Of a DNA stretch of 37,199 nucleotides, positions 1-8,880 are shown in pieces. How positions within the stretch are numbered: the first letter of the stretch is position 1; each line of letters opens with the position of its first letter. The position numbers and the translations under genes are program-made. Source of the stretch: Akkermansiaceae bacterium UBA5689 (GTDB taxonomy: Bacteria > Verrucomicrobiota > Verrucomicrobiia > Verrucomicrobiales > Akkermansiaceae); the NCBI GenBank assembly GCA_002420305.1, contig DIHT01000092.1, positions 20,884 to 58,082 on the forward strand, given 5' to 3'. The notes under the pieces were generated by a model. The model had not been told where the DNA came from, ran no database searches, and worked only from the letters and a program-made list of their open reading frames with translations.

Positions 1-629
1 AGGTCTTCCCCATCAAGGTCTTCCTCATCAAAGTCATCCTCTTCAATCAGATCACCATGACTCAGCTTAAACTTCCGCTCTCGCTGGCTCTCCGGAAGAG
101 GCGAAAGGACCATGACAACATTTCTGCCGACCAGCTTGGGCTCCTGATCAACGTTCCCCATCGTCTTCAGGTCCCCCTTGACTCTTTCAAGCTTTTCAAA
201 GCCCAGCTCTCGGTGAGCGTTCTCTCGCCCCCTGAACTGTAACTGAACACGCACCTTATGTCCTTCATCCAAGAAGGACTCAATCCTGCCGAGTTTGATA
301 TTGTAATCGTGCTGCTCAGTACGCACTCGAAATTTGACCTCCTTCAGCCGGGTAACGGACTTGCTCTTGCTGGTCTTTTTGAGCTTGGACTGCTCATATT
401 TCCACTTTCCGTAATCGACCACCCGACAAACCGGCGGGTCCGCATTGGAGGCAACCTCGACCAGATCAAACCCGATCGCCTTGGCCTTCTGGACGGCTTC
501 CCGGGTATCCATTACCCCAAGTTGCTCGCCTTTACCCGATACCACTCTGACCCTTGGGGCCCTGATTCGTTCGTTCACCCGGGTCATGTCCCGACGCGGG
601 CGAAACCTCTTCTTCTTTTTCTTAGCGAT
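1..629 (-). CDS. infC: Translation initiation factor IF-3 (C-terminus cut by window edge)
   Basis: IF-3 binds the 30S subunit, keeps subunits apart and checks the start codon and initiator tRNA. Reading the minus strand gives a basic start (AKKKKKRFRPRRD), then the IF-3N signature RVNERIR, GEQLGVM, FDLVEVA, PPVCRVVDYGK, then the linker and IF-3C with KLGRIESFLDEGHKV, QFRGREN and VMVLSP. After the usual end it continues into an acidic tail (EEDDFDEEDLDGED) that leaves the window, so the protein is longer than the usual ~180 residues. It follows thrS (stop at 749) on the same strand, the classic thrS-infC order. The start is uncertain: the frame has no ATG, GTG or TTG between the upstream in-frame stop (~718) and the inner ATG at 587. 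I chose ATC at 629 (second codon Ala); ATT at 662 or ATG at 587 (MTRVNERIR) are alternatives. The identity is certain; the start is not. Confidence 0.93.
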   Translation of the reverse strand, partial: MAKKKKKRFRPRRDMTRVNERIRAPRVRVVSGKGEQLGVMDTREAVQKAKAIGFDLVEVASNADPPVCRVVDYGKWKYEQSKLKKTSKSKSVTRLKEVKFRVRTEQHDYNIKLGRIESFLDEGHKVRVQLQFRGRENAHRELGFEKLERVKGDLKTMGNVDQEPKLVGRNVVMVLSPLPESQRERKFKLSHGDLIEEDDFDEEDLDGED

Positions 630-748
630 AGTATCTCGTGTGTTGTTGAGGGCGCGGAGAATATCCGCAAATTGAAACGCCGTAGCGCTCTGCCAAGCTT
701 GGTTGAATGTGCTGCAGTCTCATTGAAAGCAACAAATTTCAGCTCCAC

Positions 749-2629
749 TCATAATGAGCGGTTTCGAATTTCTTCGCATACTTGGTCGACAAAGTCATTG
801 AGAGTCATAGTCCCAAGATCTTCACGATCCCGGTGACGCACGCTCACACTCTGTGACTCCTCTTCGCGCGCGCCAGTGATGAGCATATAGGGTATGCGAT
901 CGAGCCTCGCAAGACGAATCTTGGCCCCTACCTTGTCATCAGAGACATCGCTGGAAACTCTGACTCCTGCATCCTTAAGCCTTTGCGTAACCATGTCCGC
1001 ATAGGAATTATGCTTTTCAGAGATAGAGAGCACCCGGACCTGCTCAGGAGCGAGCCATACGGGAAACTTCCCCTCGAAATGCTCGATAAGAAGCCCTACG
1101 AAACGCTCGAGGGAACCAAAAGGCGCCCGATGAATCATGACTGGGCGGTGCGGCTTATTATCGGACCCAACATAGTTGAGATCGAAACGCTCCGGCAAAC
1201 TATAATCGACCTGAACGGTGCCAAGCTGCCATTCCCTCCCGATAACGTCTTTAACCACAAAGTCGATCTTGGGGCCGTAGAAGGCCGCCTCTCCGGGCTC
1301 TTCGGTATAATCTACCCCAAGGGTCTCAACTGCTTCGCGAAGAGCCTCTTCTGCCTTGTTCCAGTTTGCCAGATCTCCAACATATTTAGAGGAATCTGGG
1401 TCACGCAACGAGAGGCGCACCGCATATTCATTCATCCCCAAGGTCGAAAGAACTGTCTTCACCAGACCAAGACATCCCTGGATTTCCTCACCCAACTGCT
1501 CCGACGTGCAGAAGATATGAGCATCATCCTGAGTAAAGCTGCGCACCCGCGTCAACCCTCCCAGCTCGCCCGATTGCTCCCAACGGTAGACTGTTCCGAA
1601 TTCCGCCAAACGCACCGGGAGATCACGGTAGGAATGGTGCTCGCTTGAATAAATCTTAATGTGATGAGGGCAGTTCATCGGATTTAAAAGAAATCCCTCG
1701 ATTTCACCGGTAGAAATGGAATCCAATAATTCGGAGCACTTGGTTCCTTTCTCGGCCAGATGCTTGATAGCTTCCCGCTCCACGATGGGCGGAAATTGAC
1801 TGTCCTCGTAATAAGGGAAATGCCCGGAAGTGCGGTAGAGATCGAGTTTCCCGATGTGTGGCGTGAAGACCTGATAGTATCCTTGCTTGTCCAATTCACC
1901 AGTGATGAAATCCTGAAGCTGACGCCGAATGATTCCACCTTTGGGCATCCAAAGTGGAAGCCCCTGCCCCACCGACTCATCGAAGGCAAAGAGCCCCAAC
2001 TCACGGCCCAGACGGCGGTGATCACGTTTCTTGGCCTCCTCCAAATGCTCTAGATGCTCATCAAGGAGCGTTCGGTTCTTGAAGCAGGTGCCATAAACCC
2101 GTTGGAGTGATTGGCTATTTTTATCCCCTTTGTAAAAGGCACTCGCGACCGACATGATCTTAAATGCCTTGCAATTTCCAGTACGTCCAACGTGCGGACC
2201 TGCACACAGATCCCAGAAATCACCGTTCTTATAGATTGAGATTTCCTCGCCTTCAGGAATGTCGTTAAGAAGGTCAACCTTGAAGACCGATTCAACATCC
2301 CGCTCAGCCACGGATGCAAGTCGCCCCGACTTAGCCAGAGCCATCGCTTCTTCACGACTCACCACCATTCGCTCAAAGGACGCGTTTTCCTTCACCACCT
2401 TCTTCATTTCGGCCTCGATCCTCTCATAGTCATCGGGCGTGATCCGGTGCTCCAGATCGAAATCGTAATAGAAGCCCCCTTCTACCGGCGGGCCGGCGGC
2501 AAACTGAGCCTCAGGCCAAATCCGTGAGATTGCGGTGGCGAGAACATGAGCACAGGAATGTCGAAGCCGATCCAAATCTGACATTTGGTGGCGCTCTTCA
2601 AGGGTCTTTCGCTCTTTTTCTTCAGCCAT
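749..2629 (-). CDS. thrS: Threonyl-tRNA synthetase, TGS-less form
   Basis: Charges tRNA-Thr with threonine in the cytoplasm. The protein (626 aa from the ATG chosen) begins almost directly in the editing domain (HSCAHVLA near residue 24; GPPVEGGFYYDFD; CAGPHV), so the N-terminal TGS domain of the E. coli enzyme is absent. The class II core follows: motif 2 region RLAEFGTVYRWE, then FTQDDAHIFC, and motif 3 region PVMIHRAPFGSLERF. Cys of NPMNCPHH, His of DDAHIFC and His of VMIHRAP match the three zinc ligands. A segment of roughly 25-30 extra residues sits between HFPYYEDSQFPP and NPMNCPHH compared with E. coli. The anticodon-binding domain ends with EEIRNRSL. A TTG at 2665 would add 12 residues; the ATG at 2629 fits better. 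It lies 183 bp after rpsD, separated by terminator-like hairpins, and is followed by infC. Confidence 0.95.
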   Translation of the reverse strand: MAEEKERKTLEERHQMSDLDRLRHSCAHVLATAISRIWPEAQFAAGPPVEGGFYYDFDLEHRITPDDYERIEAEMKKVVKENASFERMVVSREEAMALAKSGRLASVAERDVESVFKVDLLNDIPEGEEISIYKNGDFWDLCAGPHVGRTGNCKAFKIMSVASAFYKGDKNSQSLQRVYGTCFKNRTLLDEHLEHLEEAKKRDHRRLGRELGLFAFDESVGQGLPLWMPKGGIIRRQLQDFITGELDKQGYYQVFTPHIGKLDLYRTSGHFPYYEDSQFPPIVEREAIKHLAEKGTKCSELLDSISTGEIEGFLLNPMNCPHHIKIYSSEHHSYRDLPVRLAEFGTVYRWEQSGELGGLTRVRSFTQDDAHIFCTSEQLGEEIQGCLGLVKTVLSTLGMNEYAVRLSLRDPDSSKYVGDLANWNKAEEALREAVETLGVDYTEEPGEAAFYGPKIDFVVKDVIGREWQLGTVQVDYSLPERFDLNYVGSDNKPHRPVMIHRAPFGSLERFVGLLIEHFEGKFPVWLAPEQVRVLSISEKHNSYADMVTQRLKDAGVRVSSDVSDDKVGAKIRLARLDRIPYMLITGAREEESQSVSVRHRDREDLGTMTLNDFVDQVCEEIRNRSL

Positions 2630-2742
2630 CGCTTTAAGTTTCAGACCTCTGAACTGAAGTTGCAAGTTGAACTACGGGCTTGAGAAGCCGTGCCTGAGCT
2701 AGGATTTCGATGCACAAAAAGTTCCCGGAACCTTGCGGAAAT

Positions 2743-2779
2743 AAAAAAGGCCCCGCTTTAACCACGAGGCCCCTTTTCC
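2743..2779 (-). terminator. Probable intrinsic terminator after rpsM-rpsK-rpsD
   Basis: On the minus strand, A4GGGGCC and GGGGCCT6 face each other across a 13-base loop. AAAAGG pairs with CCTTTT and the inner CC with GG, with a GG/GG internal mismatch, followed by a run of T. It sits about 34 bp past the rpsD stop. A second, weaker hairpin (AGGTTC/GAACTT with T5) lies at 2716-2733 on the same strand. Both precede thrS and would separate the two transcription units. Because the stem is imperfect, strength is uncertain. Confidence 0.6.
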
Positions 2780-2812
2780 GATCCCATAGATCCACCAAGA
2801 ACCCCGGTTGTA

Positions 2813-3424
2813 TTAACGCGAGTAAAGCTCGACGATCAATTGCACGTTTACCAGAGGGTCTATGTCTTCAACTTCCGGGAGGCGTGCTACAGAACCCTCC
2901 ATAGTTTCACGATCGAGGGAGACCCATTCCTTCAGGGGCACCGCCTGAGTCAGATCCATCATCCGAAGACCCAGCTGCTGGGAAGAGGGCTTGGGCCCAA
3001 CCTTGATCTTATCTCCCGGCTTACAGTGGTAACTGGGAACATCCAACTTCCTTCCGTTCACAAGAACATGCCCGTGTCCCACGAGCTGACGAGCAGCTTG
3101 TCGACTATTTCCAAAACCGAGGCGGAAACACACATTATCAAGACGGGTTTCGAGCAATTGGAGCATGATGTCACCAGTAATACCCCGGCGCCGTGCGGCT
3201 TCTTCGTAGCACCGGCGAAACTGCTTTTCCAGAACCCCATATTGGAACTTAAGTTTCTGCTTTTCTCCAAGCGCGATCGCGTAGTCGGATTTTTTCCGGC
3301 GGCCGGCCCTCAAGCCATGCTGCCCGGGCGGATAGTTACGACGCTCGAGAGCTCGGGAGGAGCCGAACAACGGCACCAGAAAGCGGCGGCTGATTCTGTC
3401 TTTTGGACCTGTGTAGCGTGCCAT
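2813..3424 (-). CDS. rpsD: 30S ribosomal protein S4
   Basis: Primary 16S rRNA-binding protein of the small subunit. At 203 aa it has the usual length. The N-terminus (ARYTGPKDRISRR) lacks the zinc-binding cysteines of C+ S4 proteins. The central S4 RNA-binding domain is clear (LETRLDNVCFRLGFG, SRQAARQLVGHGHVLVNGR) and the end is NVQLIVELYSR. It starts with ATG 36 bp after the rpsK stop and is the last gene of the rpsM-rpsK-rpsD cluster. In most bacteria rpoA and rplQ follow rpsD; here a terminator and thrS follow instead. S4 often autoregulates this operon by binding its mRNA leader; I did not identify such a site. Confidence 0.97.
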   Translation of the reverse strand: MARYTGPKDRISRRFLVPLFGSSRALERRNYPPGQHGLRAGRRKKSDYAIALGEKQKLKFQYGVLEKQFRRCYEEAARRRGITGDIMLQLLETRLDNVCFRLGFGNSRQAARQLVGHGHVLVNGRKLDVPSYHCKPGDKIKVGPKPSSQQLGLRMMDLTQAVPLKEWVSLDRETMEGSVARLPEVEDIDPLVNVQLIVELYSR

Positions 3425-3460
3425 GAGAAGATAGTTTATTTAGTTTCGTCGCTGAATTCC

Positions 3461-4111
3461 CTAAACCCTGCGCGCCTTTTTCGGCCGGCATCCATTGTGC
3501 GGGATAGGGGTCACGTCGTTAATGGCTGAAACATCAATGCCAATAGCTTGAACCGCACGGACCGCAGATTCGCGTCCCGCCCCAGGTCCCTTGACTCTTA
3601 CCTCAGCTTCCTTCAGGCCATGACCCATGGCTTGGCGGCAAGCGTCCTGTGAAACTACCTGAGCAGCATAGGCGGTGCTCTTTCTGGAGCCCTTGAAGCC
3701 CATCTTTCCGGAACTGGACCACCCGATAGTGTTTCCAGTTTGATCCGTCACCGTTACCATCGTGTTGTTGAAGGTGGCTGCGACATGGATAATGCCCTTG
3801 GAAACATTCTTACTCGACTTCGCCTTGTGGATCTTGACCGCATCGGCCGCTTCTTCGCCCATGATCTCGGCGAAGATATCCCTTTTCTCGTCTTTCTTCT
3901 GATCGTCTGGAGCTCCCTCCTTCGACTCCTTACCGCCTCCTTCAGCTGCCGCTTTTTCAGATTCCGCGGGCGCATCCTCTTGTTTCTGGTCTCCACCTGA
4001 TTGAGGCGCTTCTGTCGCAACTTCAGCGGCAGGAGTCTCCTCGGCTACGGTGTTATCCTTTTCCGGCTCTGTCTCCGGAGCCTCTGGTGTGTTGTTCTCT
4101 TCCTCAGCCAT
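3461..4111 (-). CDS. rpsK: 30S ribosomal protein S11 with long acidic N-terminal extension
   Basis: Platform protein of the small subunit near the mRNA exit site. The S11 core starts near residue 101 (KNVSKGIIHVAATFNNTMV) and runs to the typical end (VTPIPHNGCRPKKARRV), about 116 residues. Ahead of it is an extension of about 100 residues, rich in Glu, Ala, Asp, Lys, Pro and Gly and without hydrophobic structure until a short possible helix (DIFAEIMGEEAADAVKIHKAK, ~78-98). Most S11 proteins are about 130 residues; this one is 216. The reading frame is unbroken and no internal ATG immediately precedes the core, so the extension appears to be part of the protein. ATG 4111 was chosen over TTG 4126. 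It lies between rpsM and rpsD, 38 bp after rpsM. Confidence 0.95.
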   Translation of the reverse strand: MAEEENNTPEAPETEPEKDNTVAEETPAAEVATEAPQSGGDQKQEDAPAESEKAAAEGGGKESKEGAPDDQKKDEKRDIFAEIMGEEAADAVKIHKAKSSKNVSKGIIHVAATFNNTMVTVTDQTGNTIGWSSSGKMGFKGSRKSTAYAAQVVSQDACRQAMGHGLKEAEVRVKGPGAGRESAVRAVQAIGIDVSAINDVTPIPHNGCRPKKARRV

Positions 4112-4149
4112 GGTGGGTTTCAACAAATTTTAATAATACGCGGCACTCC

Positions 4150-4518
4150 CTAATTCTTACTGCTAACTGTCTTCTTTCGACCCTTCCTCGTGCGCGAGTT
4201 CGTTCTCGTCCGTTGTCCCCGAACCGGAAGGCCCCGCTTGTGGCGTTGTCCGCGATAGCAATTGATGGAAGTAAGCCGCTTCAGCGCGGACTGCTTTTCA
4301 CGCCGGAGATCTCCCTCAATTGCGATCCCTTGGCTCTGGATCACCTGAGCGATCTTAACCAGCTGATCCTCTGACAGCTGACCCGTCCGCAAATTGCCGT
4401 CGACTCCAGCCTGCTCCAGGATCTTCAGAGAACTGGTGGCTCCGATTCCGTATATGTAACAAAGAGAAGCTTCGATCCGCTTCTCGTTAGGTATTTCAAT
4501 TCCAAAAATTCGTGCCAT
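4150..4518 (-). CDS. rpsM: 30S ribosomal protein S13
   Basis: Head protein of the small subunit that contacts tRNA and the 50S subunit. It is 122 aa, normal length, with MARIFGIEIPNEKRIEASLCYIYGIG, a helix-two-turn-helix region and the basic C-terminal segment HKRGLPVRGQRTRTNSRTRKGRKK. First gene of the minus-strand rpsM-rpsK-rpsD cluster. rpmJ and infA, which often precede rpsM, are not present; the upstream gene is moxR on the other strand. A possible promoter lies at 4573-4600. Confidence 0.97.
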   Translation of the reverse strand: MARIFGIEIPNEKRIEASLCYIYGIGATSSLKILEQAGVDGNLRTGQLSEDQLVKIAQVIQSQGIAIEGDLRREKQSALKRLTSINCYRGQRHKRGLPVRGQRTRTNSRTRKGRKKTVSSKN

Positions 4519-4816
4519 GTAGTGAAAAGGCGTTGTGACCGCGTCATTGGCCCTGACGCGAAAGGGGCGAGCTATTTAGCAGAGTTGCCCATGCTGGCAA
4601 GTGGAAATCCTCAATTTTATAGGGTTCAAGACTCACAGCTGGGATCCCCGCCGCCCAGCTACGGGCCTTTGAGCCCCGCTCGCGCTTCCATAAAAGCTCA
4701 AATAGTCCTAAAACTAACCCCTTTCTCCCCGAGAGGCACCACCACTGGAATCCCCGCTAGACAAAATAACGGTGGCCGGTAGCGTCCTTCAAGGTTACTC
4801 AACTAAAGCAAACTTC
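4519..4816. other. Divergent intergenic region, rpsM / moxR
   Basis: About 298 bp between divergent genes. I see no convincing gene; an open frame at 4522-4782 has no family features. It holds the rpsM promoter candidate and a 7-bp perfect stem, AGCTGGG/CCCAGCT (4637-4660), next to a short GGGC/GCCC hairpin. No clear promoter for moxR could be chosen. Confidence 0.6.
4573..4600 (-). promoter_or_regulatory. Candidate sigma70 promoter for rpsM-rpsK-rpsD
   Basis: On the minus strand, TTGCCA (4600-4595) and TAAATA (4578-4573) are separated by 16 bp. Initiation would fall near 4566, giving a 5' untranslated leader of about 48 bases before the rpsM ATG. The -35 overlaps a small inverted repeat, TTGCC/GGCAA (4585-4600). 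The match is reasonable but not decisive. Confidence 0.4.
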
Positions 4817-5914
<1,098 letters not shown>

Positions 5915-5954
5915 GGACCTTCAGGACCACCCAAGGGGCCCATAACCCTCCATA

Positions 5955-5993
5955 ATGACTACTCACAAATTCGAGAACTATCGCGGGTCTTGA
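5955..5993 (+). other. Possible 12-codon leader ORF overlapping the DUF58 start
   Basis: ATG at 5955 opens a 12-codon frame (MTTHKFENYRGS) whose TGA stop (5991-5993) overlaps the TTG start of the DUF58 gene (5990-5992). It could couple translation of the two frames by termination and re-initiation. It could also be the true N-terminus of the DUF58 protein, joined by a -1 shift or a one-base sequencing error. No strong ribosome-binding site precedes it. Confidence 0.3.
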
Positions 5994-6889
5994 AATACGA
6001 CTTTCTAGATTCCGACGTCCTTTCTCGCCTTGGCGCTCTGCCGGTTGAGGCACGACTCGCCATGGTAGGCAACGTGGTTGGCAAGCATCGCTCGCCACAT
6101 CGCGGGTCGTCAGTTGAGTTCGCAGAGTATCGCAAATACGTGCCCGGTGATGACACGCGAAGACTGGACTGGAAGGCATACGCCCGGAGCGATCGTCACT
6201 ATATTAAGGAATTTGAAGCGGACACCAACCTGCGCGCCTACTTTGTCGTCGATTGCAGCGGGTCGATGAAATACGCCTCCGGAGAGTTCGAGTCCAAGAT
6301 TCAATTCGCCCGCAGGTTCGCCGCCACCATGGCCTACCTACTTGTCAACCAAGGCGATGCTGCCGGCCTTTCGTGCTGCGATGAGACTATTCATCTGGAA
6401 CTCCCACCCAGCAGGCGTCCTGCCCACCTTCAGAATTTTTTCGAGGTTCTCGGCACGCTCGAACCCAAGGGCGAAACCGGCTTGGTCGATGCCCTTCACA
6501 CCGTCGCCGAAAAAGTCGGCCAACGGGCACTCATTATCGTCCTCTCGGATCTCTTCTGCGATTCCCAGTCCTTTGCTGATGCTCTACAGCACCTGCGCTA
6601 CCGGAAACATGACGTGGCTGTTTTTCATCTCATGGATCCACAGGAAATTAACTTTGATTTCACGAGACCTCATCGTTTCGTCGACTTGGAAGACAGCACC
6701 ACCGTCGTCGCCGAGCCTAACCTGATCGCTGACGAATATACCGCCGCTATCCGGGAGTTTCTGGCGAATATTGAAGCAAGCTGCCATGACGTGCGGGCCA
6801 ATTATCACCTCGTCACCTCGGATCAGGACTACGAGGAAGTACTCCGCGATTTCCTGACAAACCGTTTGCCGAAAAAAGGGAAAAAATGA
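5990..6889 (+). CDS. DUF58 domain protein with VWA fold
   Basis: DUF58 protein of 299 aa, usually encoded directly after MoxR. It shows LDSDVLSRLG, HRSPHRGSSVEFAEYRKYVPGDD and LDWKAYARSDRHYIKEFEAD, the diagnostic DUF58 block, then a VWA fold with the MIDAS motif DCSGSM (Asp ~88). No membrane segment is visible, so it is probably cytoplasmic or peripheral. The only usable in-frame start is TTG at 5990. The end overlaps the next gene as ATGA (6886-6889), implying translational coupling. The role is inferred from context: a partner of the MoxR ATPase, possibly metal-dependent protein binding. Confidence 0.92.
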   Translation: MKYDFLDSDVLSRLGALPVEARLAMVGNVVGKHRSPHRGSSVEFAEYRKYVPGDDTRRLDWKAYARSDRHYIKEFEADTNLRAYFVVDCSGSMKYASGEFESKIQFARRFAATMAYLLVNQGDAAGLSCCDETIHLELPPSRRPAHLQNFFEVLGTLEPKGETGLVDALHTVAEKVGQRALIIVLSDLFCDSQSFADALQHLRYRKHDVAVFHLMDPQEINFDFTRPHRFVDLEDSTTVVAEPNLIADEYTAAIREFLANIEASCHDVRANYHLVTSDQDYEEVLRDFLTNRLPKKGKK

Positions 6890-8880
6890 CCTTTCTTCAA
6901 CAGGCTATGCTCTGGGGACTTTTCGCGGTCTCTATTCCGATCATCATCCATCTGCTGAATCGCCGGCGATTTCGCACAGTGGAGTGGGGAGCGATGCAAT
7001 TCCTTCTCAAAGCGACGAGAGATTCCCGAGGCAAGAAGCGCCTTAAGCATATTCTCATCCTTCTGATGCGCTCCCTTGCTGTGGCGGCTCTCGTCTTCGC
7101 TATCGCCCGACCACTGGCGGGTGGATTTCTAGGCTGGGGGGGTGGACAAGTCGAAACTGTGGTCCTGATTCTGGACCGGTCCGCCAGCATGGAGCGCTCA
7201 GAAAAAGACATTCAAGTAACCAAGAGGAAGAGCGTTCTCACCAAGGTAGCCGACGCCATGAATGAACTCGAGGCCGCCCGTCTTGTTGTGATCGACAGTG
7301 CCACAGGGCAGGCACAGGAAGTTCCCTCACCCGATGTCCTGCCCGAACTCTCCTTCACCGCTCCGACCGACTCCGGGGCGGACATCCCCGGAATGCTTAT
7401 TAATTCCCTTGATTACCTCAAGGAAGCGAAGGCGGGACGCAATGAGATCTGGGTCGCTTCAGATCTCCAGAGAGAAAACTGGGCCCCGGAGGACAGCCGT
7501 TGGGAGGCCTTTCGGGCCTCACTGAGCGAAGAGGACTTTCAGACCAAGGTCCGAATCCTTGCTCTCAATGGTCGCGAGCGAAATGATTTCTCCATCCGGG
7601 TCGTTTCCGCTCGTAGAGAGTCCGGAGAACTCGTTCTCGATCTGGAGCTGCAGCGGGAGGAAGACGCCGGGCCTACGACGGTCACTGTCAACGTGGATCA
7701 TATGGGAGCGCGCTCTGGCAGCGAAGTTGCCTTTAACGGGCAGAGTCAATCTTTCAGGAAACGTATCGCGCTAACAGGGACATCCGGACAAGGCTTTGGT
7801 TGGGTTTCCATCACTGACAACGCGAATAAGAGAAACAACGTATCCTACTACGCCTACGGCGACGAAGCTCCTGTCCAATCCTACCTCATTGCCGAGAGCT
7901 CAACCGACGAAGAAACTCTCAAATCTCTTACCACCGCTCTGGCCCCGGGTTTTGCCAATCAACAAGTGATTACCCGAAGCCCAGAGCTTGCTTATCAGGT
8001 TAACTTTGAGGCCGCGTCTCTGATTGTCTGGAAGGCGCCAATCCCCCAGTCACCCGTATCCGACCAACTATTCGACTATGTGAAAAGCGGTGGAGTTGTT
8101 CTCTTTCTTCCTCCCTCTGAGGAATCAGAATCCTCATTTGCTGGCCTGTCATGGGGCGCTGTGAGGGAGGCCCCCGGCGACAAATATTTTATCGTTAAGG
8201 ATTGGGAGCGTGGGGATGGAGCATTCCGAGATGCCTCTGACGGAGCTCCTCTTCCAATAGACCGTATTCGCGCCATCAAGCGTCGCGAAATCAGCGGCGA
8301 TTACACCTCCCTTGCAAATTGGGTCAATGGCGAACCCCTTCTGGCTCGCCGCGTTATTGAGGCAGGCCAAGTGCTATTTCTCTCTACCCTGCCTAGCTAT
8401 ACATGGTCCAACCTTGAGCAAACCGCCCTGCATCTGGTGGCTCTGCAGCGCAGTCTGGAGGAAGGCAGTCGTCGAATCGGAGCCAGTTTTTTCGCAGCGG
8501 CAGGGGAAGAGTCTTCTCTCCCGGTCGGAGAGGAGATCCGAACCCGGGTAGACTCCTATGAAGAAATTACTGACCCTGGCAATGCAGACTTTGAGGCCGG
8601 TGTCTACCGACTTGGCGAACGTCTGATAGCCGTAAACCGGCCCCTGGGAGAGGACTCTCTCGAAGCGCTTACAGGCGCAGATTTGGGAAGCTCTCTTGCT
8701 GACACCGGCTACAGCCTCCTTGAAGAGCAGGATGCGTCAGGAAACAACAGTCTCTCGCGACCGGTCTGGCGCTGGTTCCTGATCGCCATGCTCCTCTTTC
8801 TGATCCTGGAAGCGCTCCTCTGCCTTCAACCACGCCGGCCCGTGACCAACAGTGCACCCTCACCCCAGCCTCTGACGTGA
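6886..8880 (+). CDS. BatA-domain / VWA membrane protein
   Basis: 664 aa. It starts with the BatA N-terminal domain: a first membrane helix (~7-24), the HLLNRRRFRTVEWGAMQFL block, and a second helix (LKHILILLMRSLAVAALVFAIARPLAG, ~53-79). A VWA domain follows with MIDAS DRSAS (Asp ~97). The long middle part (about 230-600) has beta-rich segments I cannot assign. A third membrane helix lies near the C-terminus (RWFLIAMLLFLILEALLCL), followed by a short cytoplasmic tail. Most of the chain therefore probably lies on the periplasmic side. It overlaps its neighbours by four bases on both sides (ATGA and GTGA). Likely partner of the MoxR ATPase; precise role unknown. Confidence 0.9.
   Translation: MTFLQQAMLWGLFAVSIPIIIHLLNRRRFRTVEWGAMQFLLKATRDSRGKKRLKHILILLMRSLAVAALVFAIARPLAGGFLGWGGGQVETVVLILDRSASMERSEKDIQVTKRKSVLTKVADAMNELEAARLVVIDSATGQAQEVPSPDVLPELSFTAPTDSGADIPGMLINSLDYLKEAKAGRNEIWVASDLQRENWAPEDSRWEAFRASLSEEDFQTKVRILALNGRERNDFSIRVVSARRESGELVLDLELQREEDAGPTTVTVNVDHMGARSGSEVAFNGQSQSFRKRIALTGTSGQGFGWVSITDNANKRNNVSYYAYGDEAPVQSYLIAESSTDEETLKSLTTALAPGFANQQVITRSPELAYQVNFEAASLIVWKAPIPQSPVSDQLFDYVKSGGVVLFLPPSEESESSFAGLSWGAVREAPGDKYFIVKDWERGDGAFRDASDGAPLPIDRIRAIKRREISGDYTSLANWVNGEPLLARRVIEAGQVLFLSTLPSYTWSNLEQTALHLVALQRSLEEGSRRIGASFFAAAGEESSLPVGEEIRTRVDSYEEITDPGNADFEAGVYRLGERLIAVNRPLGEDSLEALTGADLGSSLADTGYSLLEEQDASGNNSLSRPVWRWFLIAMLLFLILEALLCLQPRRPVTNSAPSPQPLT

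Noticed and set aside
2640..2740. T-box or other leader switch before thrS
   Set aside because: No T-box sequence (TGGNACCGCG-like) and no specifier stem could be seen.
2840..3529. 229-codon plus-strand open frame
   Set aside because: Mirror of rpsD and the rpsK end; no domain.
4522..4782. 86-codon plus-strand frame upstream of moxR
   Set aside because: It lies in the divergent promoter region, crosses hairpins and has no conserved pattern.
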